Assembly (NCBI GenBank): GCA_913056195.1
Contig: CAJXMF010000024.1
Coordinates: forward strand, 1 to 39,328
DNA length: 39,328 bases
Source of the DNA: an uncultured Methylococcaceae bacterium
Lineage (GTDB): Bacteria > Pseudomonadota > Gammaproteobacteria > Methylococcales > Methylomonadaceae
Direction: 5' to 3'
Shown piece by piece: positions 1 through 7,250 of this stretch. The notes below the pieces were generated by a model that saw only the letters and a program-made list of their open reading frames with translations, had not been told where the DNA came from and searched no databases. Both the position numbers and the translations under genes were made by a program. Positions within the stretch are counted from its first letter, which is position 1. The number at the start of each line of letters is the position of its first letter.

Positions 1-51
1 AAGAAGGATAAAAAGACAAGCAAGTCTGGTGGAGTATTTAGTGCGAGCTGC

Positions 52-315
52 CTAAGGTGATTGGGTTTGTTGCATGTGTCTGACCTGTTGCATACGTGCA
101 CCGATGCCTTGAGGCTCAATTAAACCCAATGCATAGGCCAGTACAATTAAAAGAAATAATGCTAAAGACAGGCTGATACGCCAGGTTAATGCCCTGGCGG
201 TTCTTTTTGAGGCTTCAATATCATTTTCCTTGCGTTTAACCAAGTGTAACAAGGCTGCACCTAAGTTATAAACTATAAATAGAAAAGCGATGATGATTAT
301 GACTTTGATAGGCAT
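52..315 (-). CDS. DUF2909-like twin-TM small membrane protein
   Basis: An 87-residue protein with two hydrophobic segments (about residues 4-25 and 47-66) separated by a short charged loop rich in Lys, Arg and Glu. Size and layout match the small DUF2909 membrane proteins that sit in cytochrome c oxidase clusters of gammaproteobacteria, beside ctaG, coxC and the SURF1 gene. It is divergent from the SURF1 gene, with 58 bases between the starts. Family assignment is by pattern and by neighbourhood; no catalytic motif is visible. The role is presumably in oxidase assembly, but that is inference. Confidence 0.7.
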   Translation of the reverse strand: MPIKVIIIIAFLFIVYNLGAALLHLVKRKENDIEASKRTARALTWRISLSLALFLLIVLAYALGLIEPQGIGARMQQVRHMQQTQSP

Positions 316-373
316 GTTTTAAATCCTGAATAAAAGTTCATTTTCGGATATTTATGATGAAAAGCCAATCGTT

Positions 374-1105
374 ATGAAAAAAAATAAACCCGTTCTGCAG
401 TTTAGTTGGAAAATAGGTTTGGGCTATGTCGTTATGATGGTGTTGTTAATTTCGTTGGGAAATTGGCAAATCAGACGCGCGCATGAAAAAGAGCAATTGC
501 TACAGGAAAGGCAAAAACAATCAAAATTACCTCCGCTCGACTTGAATGCCCTGCATAATCCTTCATTAAAACAATTACAATACCGCAGGGTCAAGGTCAA
601 AGGCGTTTATGATAGCCGGCATCAAATCTTGATTGATAATCAAATGTATCAGGGGAAGGTTGGCTATTATGTTATGACACCTTTAAAAATTGAGGGCAAG
701 TCGGAAGCGGTTTTAGTCAATCGAGGCTGGGTTCCGATGAATCAAGATCGACAGCAGTTACCTGAAATTGGGTTGACTGAAACCGAAGTGGTGATAAGTG
801 GTCGCGTTAATCATTTTCCTCAAGTCGGCTATATGCTGGACGGCGCTGATATTCCAACACCGGGCTGGCCCGCTGTGGTGCAGGTTGTCAATACAGATTT
901 AATTGCACAAAAGCTAGGCTATGCGTTGTCAGGATTTCAGATTGAAATGGATGCTGATCTTCCTGAAGGCTACGTCAGGGAATGGCGAATCGCAACAAAA
1001 ATGCCTCCTGAAAAACACTATGCCTATGCCATGCAGTGGTTTGGATTGGCACTGACATTAACCATATTGATGATTTGGATGAGTTTTAAAAAAACTGATG
1101 AATAA
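374..1105 (+). CDS. SURF1 family cytochrome oxidase assembly protein
   Basis: A 243-residue protein with the SURF1 plan: an N-terminal membrane helix (about 13-33, ending in GNWQIRR), a periplasmic domain, and a C-terminal helix (about 217-237). Family motifs visible are the QYRRVKVKGVYD strand near residue 68, LIDNQ near 86, the conserved VLVNRGWVP near 113 and the HYAYAMQWFGLALT start of the second helix. SURF1 proteins help insert heme A into subunit I of aa3-type oxidases in the inner membrane. Its stop overlaps the next gene by 8 bases, so the two are probably translationally coupled. Confidence 0.93.
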   Translation: MKKNKPVLQFSWKIGLGYVVMMVLLISLGNWQIRRAHEKEQLLQERQKQSKLPPLDLNALHNPSLKQLQYRRVKVKGVYDSRHQILIDNQMYQGKVGYYVMTPLKIEGKSEAVLVNRGWVPMNQDRQQLPEIGLTETEVVISGRVNHFPQVGYMLDGADIPTPGWPAVVQVVNTDLIAQKLGYALSGFQIEMDADLPEGYVREWRIATKMPPEKHYAYAMQWFGLALTLTILMIWMSFKKTDE

Positions 1106-1694
1106 GCCATTTAAAAATAATCGAAATATAATTCTGATTTTATTCGCGATAACAATCATTCCTTTTTTGATTGCCGGGTATCTGGCTCAGCATCCTGAAT
1201 GGTTTCAACCGAGCACGAATCGAGGTGAGTTGATTCAGCCAGTGATCACAACGGAGCGTAACGAACTGGAGGGGTGGGATACGTTTTCAGTCGAAAATAT
1301 AAAGGAATTAAACGGGCGTTGGGTATTGTTAAATATTGTTTCCAAAAAACCGTGCGAGCGAGATTGTCTGGACGCAATACATAAATCCCGGCAGTTGCGT
1401 TTAATGATGAACAAGGATTTAACCCGTATTCGACGGGCCGTTGTCTTTCTGGCTGACATTGATCCTGAAAACCTGGCGTCAATCTGGAAAGAAGATGAAA
1501 GGATCTTAAGATTAAAAGCAAAGCCTGAGCTGGCGAAAACATTACGTATGCTGATTCAAGAAGCGCCGGGAAACGATTGGTTGATATTAATGGATCCATT
1601 AGGAAATTTGATGATGAAATATCGTCCCGGTTTTGATCCGTATGATGTTAAAAAAGATTTAGCCAAACTACTCAGAATTTCACAAATAGGTTAA
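1098..1694 (+). CDS. Membrane-anchored Sco-like CxxxC protein of the oxidase cluster
   Basis: A 198-residue protein with one N-terminal membrane helix (about 11-29) and a thioredoxin-fold-like soluble part. C86 and C90 form a CxxxC motif just after a predicted strand (GRWVLLNIV), as in Sco copper chaperones, and a WLILMDPLGNLMM strand pair near residue 170 resembles the end of that fold. The conserved Sco histidine is not obvious, so copper binding is uncertain. It overlaps the SURF1 gene by 8 bases and ends 12 bases before the ctaA-ftsY frame, so it is part of the oxidase assembly operon. Proteins of this type are usually annotated as hypothetical or cytochrome oxidase assembly proteins. Confidence 0.7.
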   Translation: MNKPFKNNRNIILILFAITIIPFLIAGYLAQHPEWFQPSTNRGELIQPVITTERNELEGWDTFSVENIKELNGRWVLLNIVSKKPCERDCLDAIHKSRQLRLMMNKDLTRIRRAVVFLADIDPENLASIWKEDERILRLKAKPELAKTLRMLIQEAPGNDWLILMDPLGNLMMKYRPGFDPYDVKKDLAKLLRISQIG

Positions 1695-1706
1695 ACGAGT
1701 TAACGC

Positions 1707-3695
1707 ATGTTTAGAAAATTATCACTTTTTATAGTAATTATTGCATTCATTACGGTTCTGTTAAACAGCTATTTGCGCTTGACGGAGGCAGGTCTGGCCT
1801 GTGCCGACTGGCCCGCCTGTTATGGACACATAACGGGTCAATTATCACCCGCTCTGTCCGATGTTTGGCGGCAACTGTTAATCATTTCACCACAACAGAT
1901 TGATTGGCCGCTACTTGCCTATCAGGCCAGTACAGCATTGTTAGCGGTGTTGAGCGTCTTGATGCTACTGCTGAGTGGATTTCAAAAACAGGCGCGACTT
2001 GTTGCTGTTGTAAATTCTGTGTCGTTGGCCGCATTAGCGGGTGCCTTAATCGCCTGGCAAATCTGGCCAGCGGCCTGGCAAGCCATGCCTTTAATGCAAA
2101 CGCTGCAATGGTTTGCAGGGGTGATGGTGTTCTGGGGTGCCAGTGCTGTGTATTTCAGGATGCGGGACGGCTTGTGTTTAAGACAAATGCCACAAACCGG
2201 CCTGCGTTTGTTGGCCTGGTTCGGCATGTTATTGCTTGCTTTGCAAGTATTTTGGGGAGGCTGGGTCAGTAACAATTTTGCAGCGACAGTGTGCAATGGT
2301 TTTCCGTTATGTCAGGGGCAGTGGCTGCCCGATACGATTGATTTTTCCGCCGCCCTTAATATTATTCAGGGGCTTGAAACAGGACAAATCAGCACCCTGG
2401 ATTATCCGGCTAAAATTGCGGCACTTTGGCTGCATCGGGTCGGGGCGCTGGTATTGTTCATTTATCTGAGTGTGTTGATGTGGCAAGCAACGCATGCCGG
2501 TAATCCCAAGCCCTTGAGACGCTGGGGATTACTGCTTAGTATCGTGTTGATCGGTCAGATAACGCTCGGTATTTTGATGTCCGTGATGCCTTACCCCATT
2601 GCGGTGATAGTGCTTGCGCATAGTGCATTTGCGGCATTGTTAATGCTGCCGTTGATTGCGATTGATGTCTATAGTGCGTATGAAATACCAACCCGCATGG
2701 GTGCTGAAGAACGAAAAGTGACTGAGATTGCACCCACGCCTGAAGCGATTATTCCGCCGCCAGCCATCGAAGTTGAACCGGAAAATGTATTATTTCGACT
2801 GAAGAAACAGTTACAAAAAACGCGTTCAGGCTTGGGCGGGGTATTGACGCAGTTATCCGGCCGTAAAATTGATGAAGATACGTTAGAAGAGATTGAGGCC
2901 AGTTTATTAATGGCAGATGTCGGTATCGATGTGACTCAGGAGATCTTGCAACATTTGACAGAAAATCTGGAAAAACATCAGTTAGAAGATTCCGAAGCGT
3001 TGACGCAAGCCTTGAAACAGTATCTTTATGAAATCTTGGCTCCCTGCAGTCAGCCGTTGCAAATTCCCGAGCAAGACCAGCCTTTTGTTATTTTGGTGGT
3101 TGGCGTGAACGGGGCAGGGAAGACCACGACCATAGGCAAGCTGGCTAAACGACTGCAGAATCAGGGGCATTCGGTTATGTTGGCAGCCGGGGATACCTTT
3201 AGAGCCGCTGCGGTGGAACAATTGGAAACCTGGGGCGAGCGTAATTCGATTCCCGTCGTTGCGCAACATACTGGCGCCGATTCCGCTTCAGTCATTTTTG
3301 ATGCCGTACAATCGGCTCAGGCCAAGGGTATTGATGTATTGATTGCCGATACGGCCGGGCGTTTGCATACCAAGTCTAACTTGATGGATGAGCTCAGCAA
3401 AATTAAACGGATTATGGCCAGACTGGATGAAAATGCGCCGCATGAAGTGTTGCTGGTTTTAGATGCAGGTACTGGTCAGAATGCCTTGTCTCAAGCCAAG
3501 TTGTTTAATGAAGCCGTTGCGTTGACCGGGATTGCCTTGACCAAACTCGATGGTACGGCCAAAGGCGGGGTGATCTTTGCGCTGGCACGGCAAATTGGCG
3601 TGCCGATTCGCTTTATTGGTGTTGGCGAAGGGATTGATGATTTGCAGGACTTTGATGCCAAAGTCTTCATTGATGCCTTGTTCGACCAAGATTAA
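1707..3695 (+). CDS. ctaA-ftsY: Heme A synthase (CtaA/COX15) fused in frame to SRP receptor FtsY
   Basis: One uninterrupted 662-codon frame. Residues 1 to about 325 are a CtaA-type membrane protein with about eight helices and the paired-Cys loops CADWPAC (32-38) and CNGFPLC (196-202). H243 (WLHRVGAL) and H305 (LAHSAFAA) match the second-half heme ligands. At the first-half ligand positions Y72 and Q134 appear instead of His. From about residue 331 the protein is FtsY: a short Pro/Glu-rich linker, an N domain from about 360, and a GTPase with P-loop GVNGAGKTT (466-474), DTFRAAA (496-502), DTAGR (548-552) and TKLDGTAKGG (612-621). Both halves look near full length and meet at a natural boundary. 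An in-frame ATG at 2697 (codon 331) could give separate FtsY, but no strong ribosome site precedes it. ftsE and ftsX follow, the usual ftsYEX order; no ctaB is seen. Confidence 0.9.
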   Translation: MFRKLSLFIVIIAFITVLLNSYLRLTEAGLACADWPACYGHITGQLSPALSDVWRQLLIISPQQIDWPLLAYQASTALLAVLSVLMLLLSGFQKQARLVAVVNSVSLAALAGALIAWQIWPAAWQAMPLMQTLQWFAGVMVFWGASAVYFRMRDGLCLRQMPQTGLRLLAWFGMLLLALQVFWGGWVSNNFAATVCNGFPLCQGQWLPDTIDFSAALNIIQGLETGQISTLDYPAKIAALWLHRVGALVLFIYLSVLMWQATHAGNPKPLRRWGLLLSIVLIGQITLGILMSVMPYPIAVIVLAHSAFAALLMLPLIAIDVYSAYEIPTRMGAEERKVTEIAPTPEAIIPPPAIEVEPENVLFRLKKQLQKTRSGLGGVLTQLSGRKIDEDTLEEIEASLLMADVGIDVTQEILQHLTENLEKHQLEDSEALTQALKQYLYEILAPCSQPLQIPEQDQPFVILVVGVNGAGKTTTIGKLAKRLQNQGHSVMLAAGDTFRAAAVEQLETWGERNSIPVVAQHTGADSASVIFDAVQSAQAKGIDVLIADTAGRLHTKSNLMDELSKIKRIMARLDENAPHEVLLVLDAGTGQNALSQAKLFNEAVALTGIALTKLDGTAKGGVIFALARQIGVPIRFIGVGEGIDDLQDFDAKVFIDALFDQD

Positions 3696-3707
3696 AGGAC
3701 GTAAACC

Positions 3708-4367
3708 ATGCTGACGTTTGACCATGTGAGTAAGCGCTATCCGGATGCCGGTGATGCTTTGCAGGATGTCAGCTTTTATCTGGCACCCGGTGAAATGGCA
3801 TTTTTAACCGGACATTCCGGCGCTGGTAAAAGTACCTTGTTGAAGCTGATTGCCATGATGGAAAAATGCAGTCGCGGTCATGCCATCCTTGCCGGTAAAA
3901 ACCTTAATCGCGTTAGTGAGTGGCAGATTCCGTATATCCGCAGGCAACTGGGCTTGATTTTTCAGGACTATAAATTACTTCTGGATCGGACTGTGTTTGA
4001 TAATGTTGCCTTGCCGTTGGTGGTGTCAGGCTATCATCACCATGAAATAGGTCGTCGTGTGCGCGCGGCGCTGGATAAAGTGGGCTTGTTAGGGCAGGAA
4101 AAAAAATATCCTTTGGCCTTGTCGGGCGGGGAGCAACAGCGCGTCGGGATTGCGCGGGCGGTTGTCAACAAGCCGCGCTTGATTCTGGCCGATGAACCGA
4201 CCGGCAATCTGGATCCGGAATTATCGGAAGAGGTCATGCATTTGTTTGAACAGTTCCAACAGGTGGGGGTGACGGTCTTGATTGCCAGTCACGATATTGA
4301 CCTGATTTCCCGGATGAATTATCGCGTGTTAAAGCTCGATCATGGTCAATTGGTGCAGGAGGGGTGA
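3708..4367 (+). CDS. ftsE: Cell division ATP-binding protein FtsE
   Basis: A 219-residue ABC ATPase of FtsE length. It has Walker [10 protein letters not shown] (35-43), Q-loop FQDYKLL near 85, signature LSGGEQQR (138-145), Walker [13 protein letters not shown] (158-169) and H-loop ASHD near 194. With FtsX it forms the inner-membrane complex that activates septal peptidoglycan hydrolases during division. It starts 12 bases after ftsY and ends within the ftsX start, matching the common ftsY-ftsE-ftsX operon. Confidence 0.97.
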   Translation: MLTFDHVSKRYPDAGDALQDVSFYLAPGEMAFLTGHSGAGKSTLLKLIAMMEKCSRGHAILAGKNLNRVSEWQIPYIRRQLGLIFQDYKLLLDRTVFDNVALPLVVSGYHHHEIGRRVRAALDKVGLLGQEKKYPLALSGGEQQRVGIARAVVNKPRLILADEPTGNLDPELSEEVMHLFEQFQQVGVTVLIASHDIDLISRMNYRVLKLDHGQLVQEG

Positions 4368-5326
4368 TGGCAAAGTCGCAACGGAAATCACAAAAATCGG
4401 CCAGCGAAACAGTCCAGATTTACCTGCTGGAGCATGTTCGCGTTTTGTTTGCAAGCCTTGGCCGCATCATGAAAACACCTTTTACGTCATTGATGACCGT
4501 ACTCGTGTTATCGGTGACATTGACCCTGGCCGGTGGCTTCTATTTGATGGTCAAAAATATTCAACAATTAAGCGGCAGTCTCGAAATCAGTAATCAAATT
4601 TCGGTTTTTTTGAAAACAAACGTGCATGAACGGGAGGCCAAAACGCTGGCTGCAAGCATTAAAGCGCTATCCGAGGTTGATAAGCTTAAAGTGATTGGTA
4701 AGCGGCAGGCGATGGAAGAATTTAAGGCCTACAGCGGCTTCGGCGATGCGCTGGCGGCGCTGGATAGCAATCCATTACCGATTGTTCTGCAGGTGCAGCC
4801 CGTGGCAAAGTCTATGGATGCTGCTGCAATCAAGCGATTGATGGACAAGTTTGAGCGTTATCCTGCCGTTGATTTCGTACAGTTGGATATGCTGTGGGTG
4901 AAGCGCTTGCAAAGCATCAGTGCCTTGTTGGAGCGCGCTGTCATGGTGTTGAACAGTCTGCTGGCTGTGGCCATTATTTTTATTATGGGCAATACTATCC
5001 GGCTGGAGTTGCAGAATCGCCGCGAAGAAGTGCTGATTGCCAAATTAGTGGGGGCAACCCATGCGTTCGTGCAACGTCCTTTTATTTACACCGGTTTCTG
5101 GCTGGGGCTGTTTGCCGGGGTGTTGGCCTGGGTATTGATTAGTTTGATTGTATTGGCGCTAAGCGAGCCGGTTGAGAATATCGCCAGTCTTTATCAAGGA
5201 CAGTTTGAATTATTGTTCTTAAGTTTTACTGAAACATTAGGCTTGTTGGCGGTTTCAGCGCTGTTAGGTGTTCTGGGCGCATGGGTTGTATTGTTTTATC
5301 AATTACGGCAAATACGACCGGCGTAA
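4367..5326 (+). CDS. ftsX: Cell division protein FtsX
   Basis: An FtsX permease-like protein of 319 residues with a cytoplasmic N-terminus, a first helix near residue 40-60, an extracytoplasmic domain (about 70-185), and three C-terminal helices (about 190-212, 240-265, 285-310). ATG at 4367 is preferred because AGGAGG ends 4 bases upstream; a GTG at 4364 would add one residue. The start overlaps the ftsE stop, indicating coupling. In a typical gammaproteobacterial locus rpoH follows ftsX; here a convergent murU follows, so the neighbourhood is rearranged. Confidence 0.95.
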   Translation: MAKSQRKSQKSASETVQIYLLEHVRVLFASLGRIMKTPFTSLMTVLVLSVTLTLAGGFYLMVKNIQQLSGSLEISNQISVFLKTNVHEREAKTLAASIKALSEVDKLKVIGKRQAMEEFKAYSGFGDALAALDSNPLPIVLQVQPVAKSMDAAAIKRLMDKFERYPAVDFVQLDMLWVKRLQSISALLERAVMVLNSLLAVAIIFIMGNTIRLELQNRREEVLIAKLVGATHAFVQRPFIYTGFWLGLFAGVLAWVLISLIVLALSEPVENIASLYQGQFELLFLSFTETLGLLAVSALLGVLGAWVVLFYQLRQIRPA

Positions 5327-5459
5327 AATTGTATACGAAAGGAAGGCTTGTTCATGAGGAGGTTTTGAGCATAATGGGTTCATCGCGTCACCAAATTCTG
5401 TGGGAATACATGCCGTTACAGGACAAAGCAAGCGGTGCGAAGCAGAGTTTCTAAACCAG

Positions 5460-5486
5460 GCGTTCCCAAACTTCGTTTGGGAACGC
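5460..5486. repeat. Perfect 12-bp inverted repeat (hairpin) between ftsX and murU
   Basis: GCGTTCCCAAAC (5460-5471) is followed by loop TTC and the exact reverse complement (5475-5486). It lies between the convergent ftsX and murU stops and has no T-run on either strand. It resembles a second hairpin at about 13274-13301 (TTCCCAAGC...GCTTGGGGAA), so a dispersed repeat is more likely than a simple terminator, although it could still stop or stabilise both transcripts. The rest of 5327-5501 shows nothing recognisable. Confidence 0.6.
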
Positions 5487-5501
5487 GCAATAATCCATCA
5501 C

Positions 5502-6164
5502 TCATCGAAGCCGTTGCGCCACTTCGTTTAAGCGTTCGGGGGTGCCAATATCCATCCAGAAACCCTGGTATTTTTCACCCGTGATATCTGGAGATGGCAT
5601 GTTATGACGCAGTACGGCGCCTAACTTTAATGGCCTTGAGGGCAAGCTGGAAAACAGACTGGGATGAAAGACGCCAATGCCGCTATAGGTCAATTTGTTG
5701 GCGCCATGCTCTGCCAAAATGCCATCAGTCTGCAAATGAAAATCACCTTCCGGGTGGTGTGGAGGATTTGATACCAACACCAGATGCGCCTTTTTAACCC
5801 GATGTGTTTTGAGTGTGATTAAGGGGTAATCGCAGGCGATGTCGGCATTGATCAGCAAAAACGGTGCGTCGCCCAGCAATGGCAAGGCATGACGAACGCC
5901 GCCTGCCGTTTCCAGTGCGCTGTTTCCTTCATCAGAATAGCGGATCTGACAGCCAAAATCCTGGCCGTTGCCGGCAAAATCGCGAATTTTATGCCCTAGA
6001 TAGGCCAGGTTGATCACAATATCATTGAATCCGGCGGCCACCAGTTTTTCAATCGTATATTGAATCAGGGGCTTGCCATTAACCTTCAGCAGGGGCTTGG
6101 GCAAGGTTTCGGTCAAATGTCGCATGCGTTCGCCGCGGCCTGCGGCCAGAATCATGGCTTTCAT
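5502..6164 (-). CDS. murU: N-acetylmuramate alpha-1-phosphate uridylyltransferase (MurU-like)
   Basis: A 220-residue sugar nucleotidyltransferase. The N-terminal signature AAGRGERMRHLT...LPKPLL followed by GKPLIQYTIEKL is the nucleotide- and sugar-phosphate-binding region, and LLINADIACD near residue 105 carries the metal-binding Asp. MurU makes UDP-MurNAc from MurNAc-1-phosphate in the Pseudomonas-type cell-wall recycling route that bypasses de novo MurNAc synthesis. Its start overlaps the amgK stop by 4 bases. AmgK/MurU next to lptD-surA is the arrangement known in Pseudomonas putida, which supports the specific name over a generic sugar-phosphate nucleotidyltransferase. Confidence 0.88.
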   Translation of the reverse strand: MKAMILAAGRGERMRHLTETLPKPLLKVNGKPLIQYTIEKLVAAGFNDIVINLAYLGHKIRDFAGNGQDFGCQIRYSDEGNSALETAGGVRHALPLLGDAPFLLINADIACDYPLITLKTHRVKKAHLVLVSNPPHHPEGDFHLQTDGILAEHGANKLTYSGIGVFHPSLFSSLPSRPLKLGAVLRHNMPSPDITGEKYQGFWMDIGTPERLNEVAQRLR

Positions 6165-7162
6165 AGCGGTTCTGGATATTGGGGTAATAGCGTTTGGGTC
6201 AAAAACTGGTCAAATTCGGCCAGCTCGGGATAAGACTGACTGATCGCACGAATATAGCGTAAGGTACGCGGAATATCAGCCAGGTAGCCCGGCTTGTTAT
6301 CTCGATAATGCAAACGGGCGAAAATACCGATAGCCTTCAAATGGCGTTGTAAGCCCATTAAATCAAACCATCGTTTAAATTGAGACGCCGTTGCCTGAAT
6401 CAGTCCGGCAGAAAGCAGGCGTTGGTAATAATGATTCAGCCAGTCTTCTACGTGTTCATCGGGCCATTGCTGGTAACAATCACGCAGTAAGGACACCAAA
6501 TCATAGGTGACAGGCCCTGTGACAGCATCCTGAAAATCAATCACCCCCGGACTGTTTTCAGGCACAACCATCAGATTACGGCAATGGAAATCCCGATGTA
6601 CAAAGAAAACAGGTTGTTCCAGGGCGGAATGGATTAAGCAGGCATTCAGCTGCTGTTGTAATGAGGATGGGATGGGTACGCCACAATGATGCTCGGCAAA
6701 CCAGTGGTAGAAAATATCCAGCTCGTTTTGCAGCAGGGCTGCGTCATAAGGGGGTAAAGGTAAATGTGCGGCCGGTAGTTGGCTGTGTAATTTGAATAAA
6801 CAATCAAAGGCTGATTGATATAAGCTTTCCGCTGTTTCAGGGTTTAACCGGTCAAAAAAGCTGATTTGACCTAAATCTTCCAGTAGCATAAAGCCTTCGG
6901 TCAGATTATGGGCCAGAATATCCGGGCTATGAATGCCCGTTTGTTTAAGGATGGCAGCAACATCGATAAAACTACGGTTCTTTTCGCTGGCCGGTGGAGC
7001 GTCCATGACGATATGTTGTCCCTGTGTGTGCAGAACTCTGAAATAACGTCTGAAACTGGCGTCTTCAGACGCGGGCTGAAAGTCGCTGATTTCCAGCCCG
7101 AGGTCATTTTGGAGCCAGTGTTTTAGTAATTGAAGCCGCTTATCATGCGTCTCTCGGGACAT
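6161..7162 (-). CDS. amgK: N-acetylmuramate/N-acetylglucosamine anomeric kinase (AmgK-like)
   Basis: A 333-residue aminoglycoside phosphotransferase-fold kinase. The catalytic HRDFHCRNLMV loop near residue 195 and the metal-binding VIDFQDA about 20 residues later are clear, as is LLEDLG near residue 96. AmgK phosphorylates MurNAc at the anomeric carbon, giving the substrate of MurU, and the two genes overlap by 4 bases with amgK first. It is divergent from lptD, sharing an 88-base intergenic region. Length and context fit AmgK rather than an antibiotic-modifying enzyme. Confidence 0.88.
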   Translation of the reverse strand: MSRETHDKRLQLLKHWLQNDLGLEISDFQPASEDASFRRYFRVLHTQGQHIVMDAPPASEKNRSFIDVAAILKQTGIHSPDILAHNLTEGFMLLEDLGQISFFDRLNPETAESLYQSAFDCLFKLHSQLPAAHLPLPPYDAALLQNELDIFYHWFAEHHCGVPIPSSLQQQLNACLIHSALEQPVFFVHRDFHCRNLMVVPENSPGVIDFQDAVTGPVTYDLVSLLRDCYQQWPDEHVEDWLNHYYQRLLSAGLIQATASQFKRWFDLMGLQRHLKAIGIFARLHYRDNKPGYLADIPRTLRYIRAISQSYPELAEFDQFLTQTLLPQYPEPL

Positions 7163-7250
7163 TTATATCTTTATCCATTTAAACTAAGGTAAAATACAGC
7201 CCGCCATTCTAGACTATTTTTATACCATTACGCCACAACGCAGTTTATTC

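Noticed and set aside
1246-1599. 117-codon minus-strand open frame inside the Sco-like gene
   Set aside because: It is fully overlapped by a well-supported plus-strand gene and has no recognisable features.
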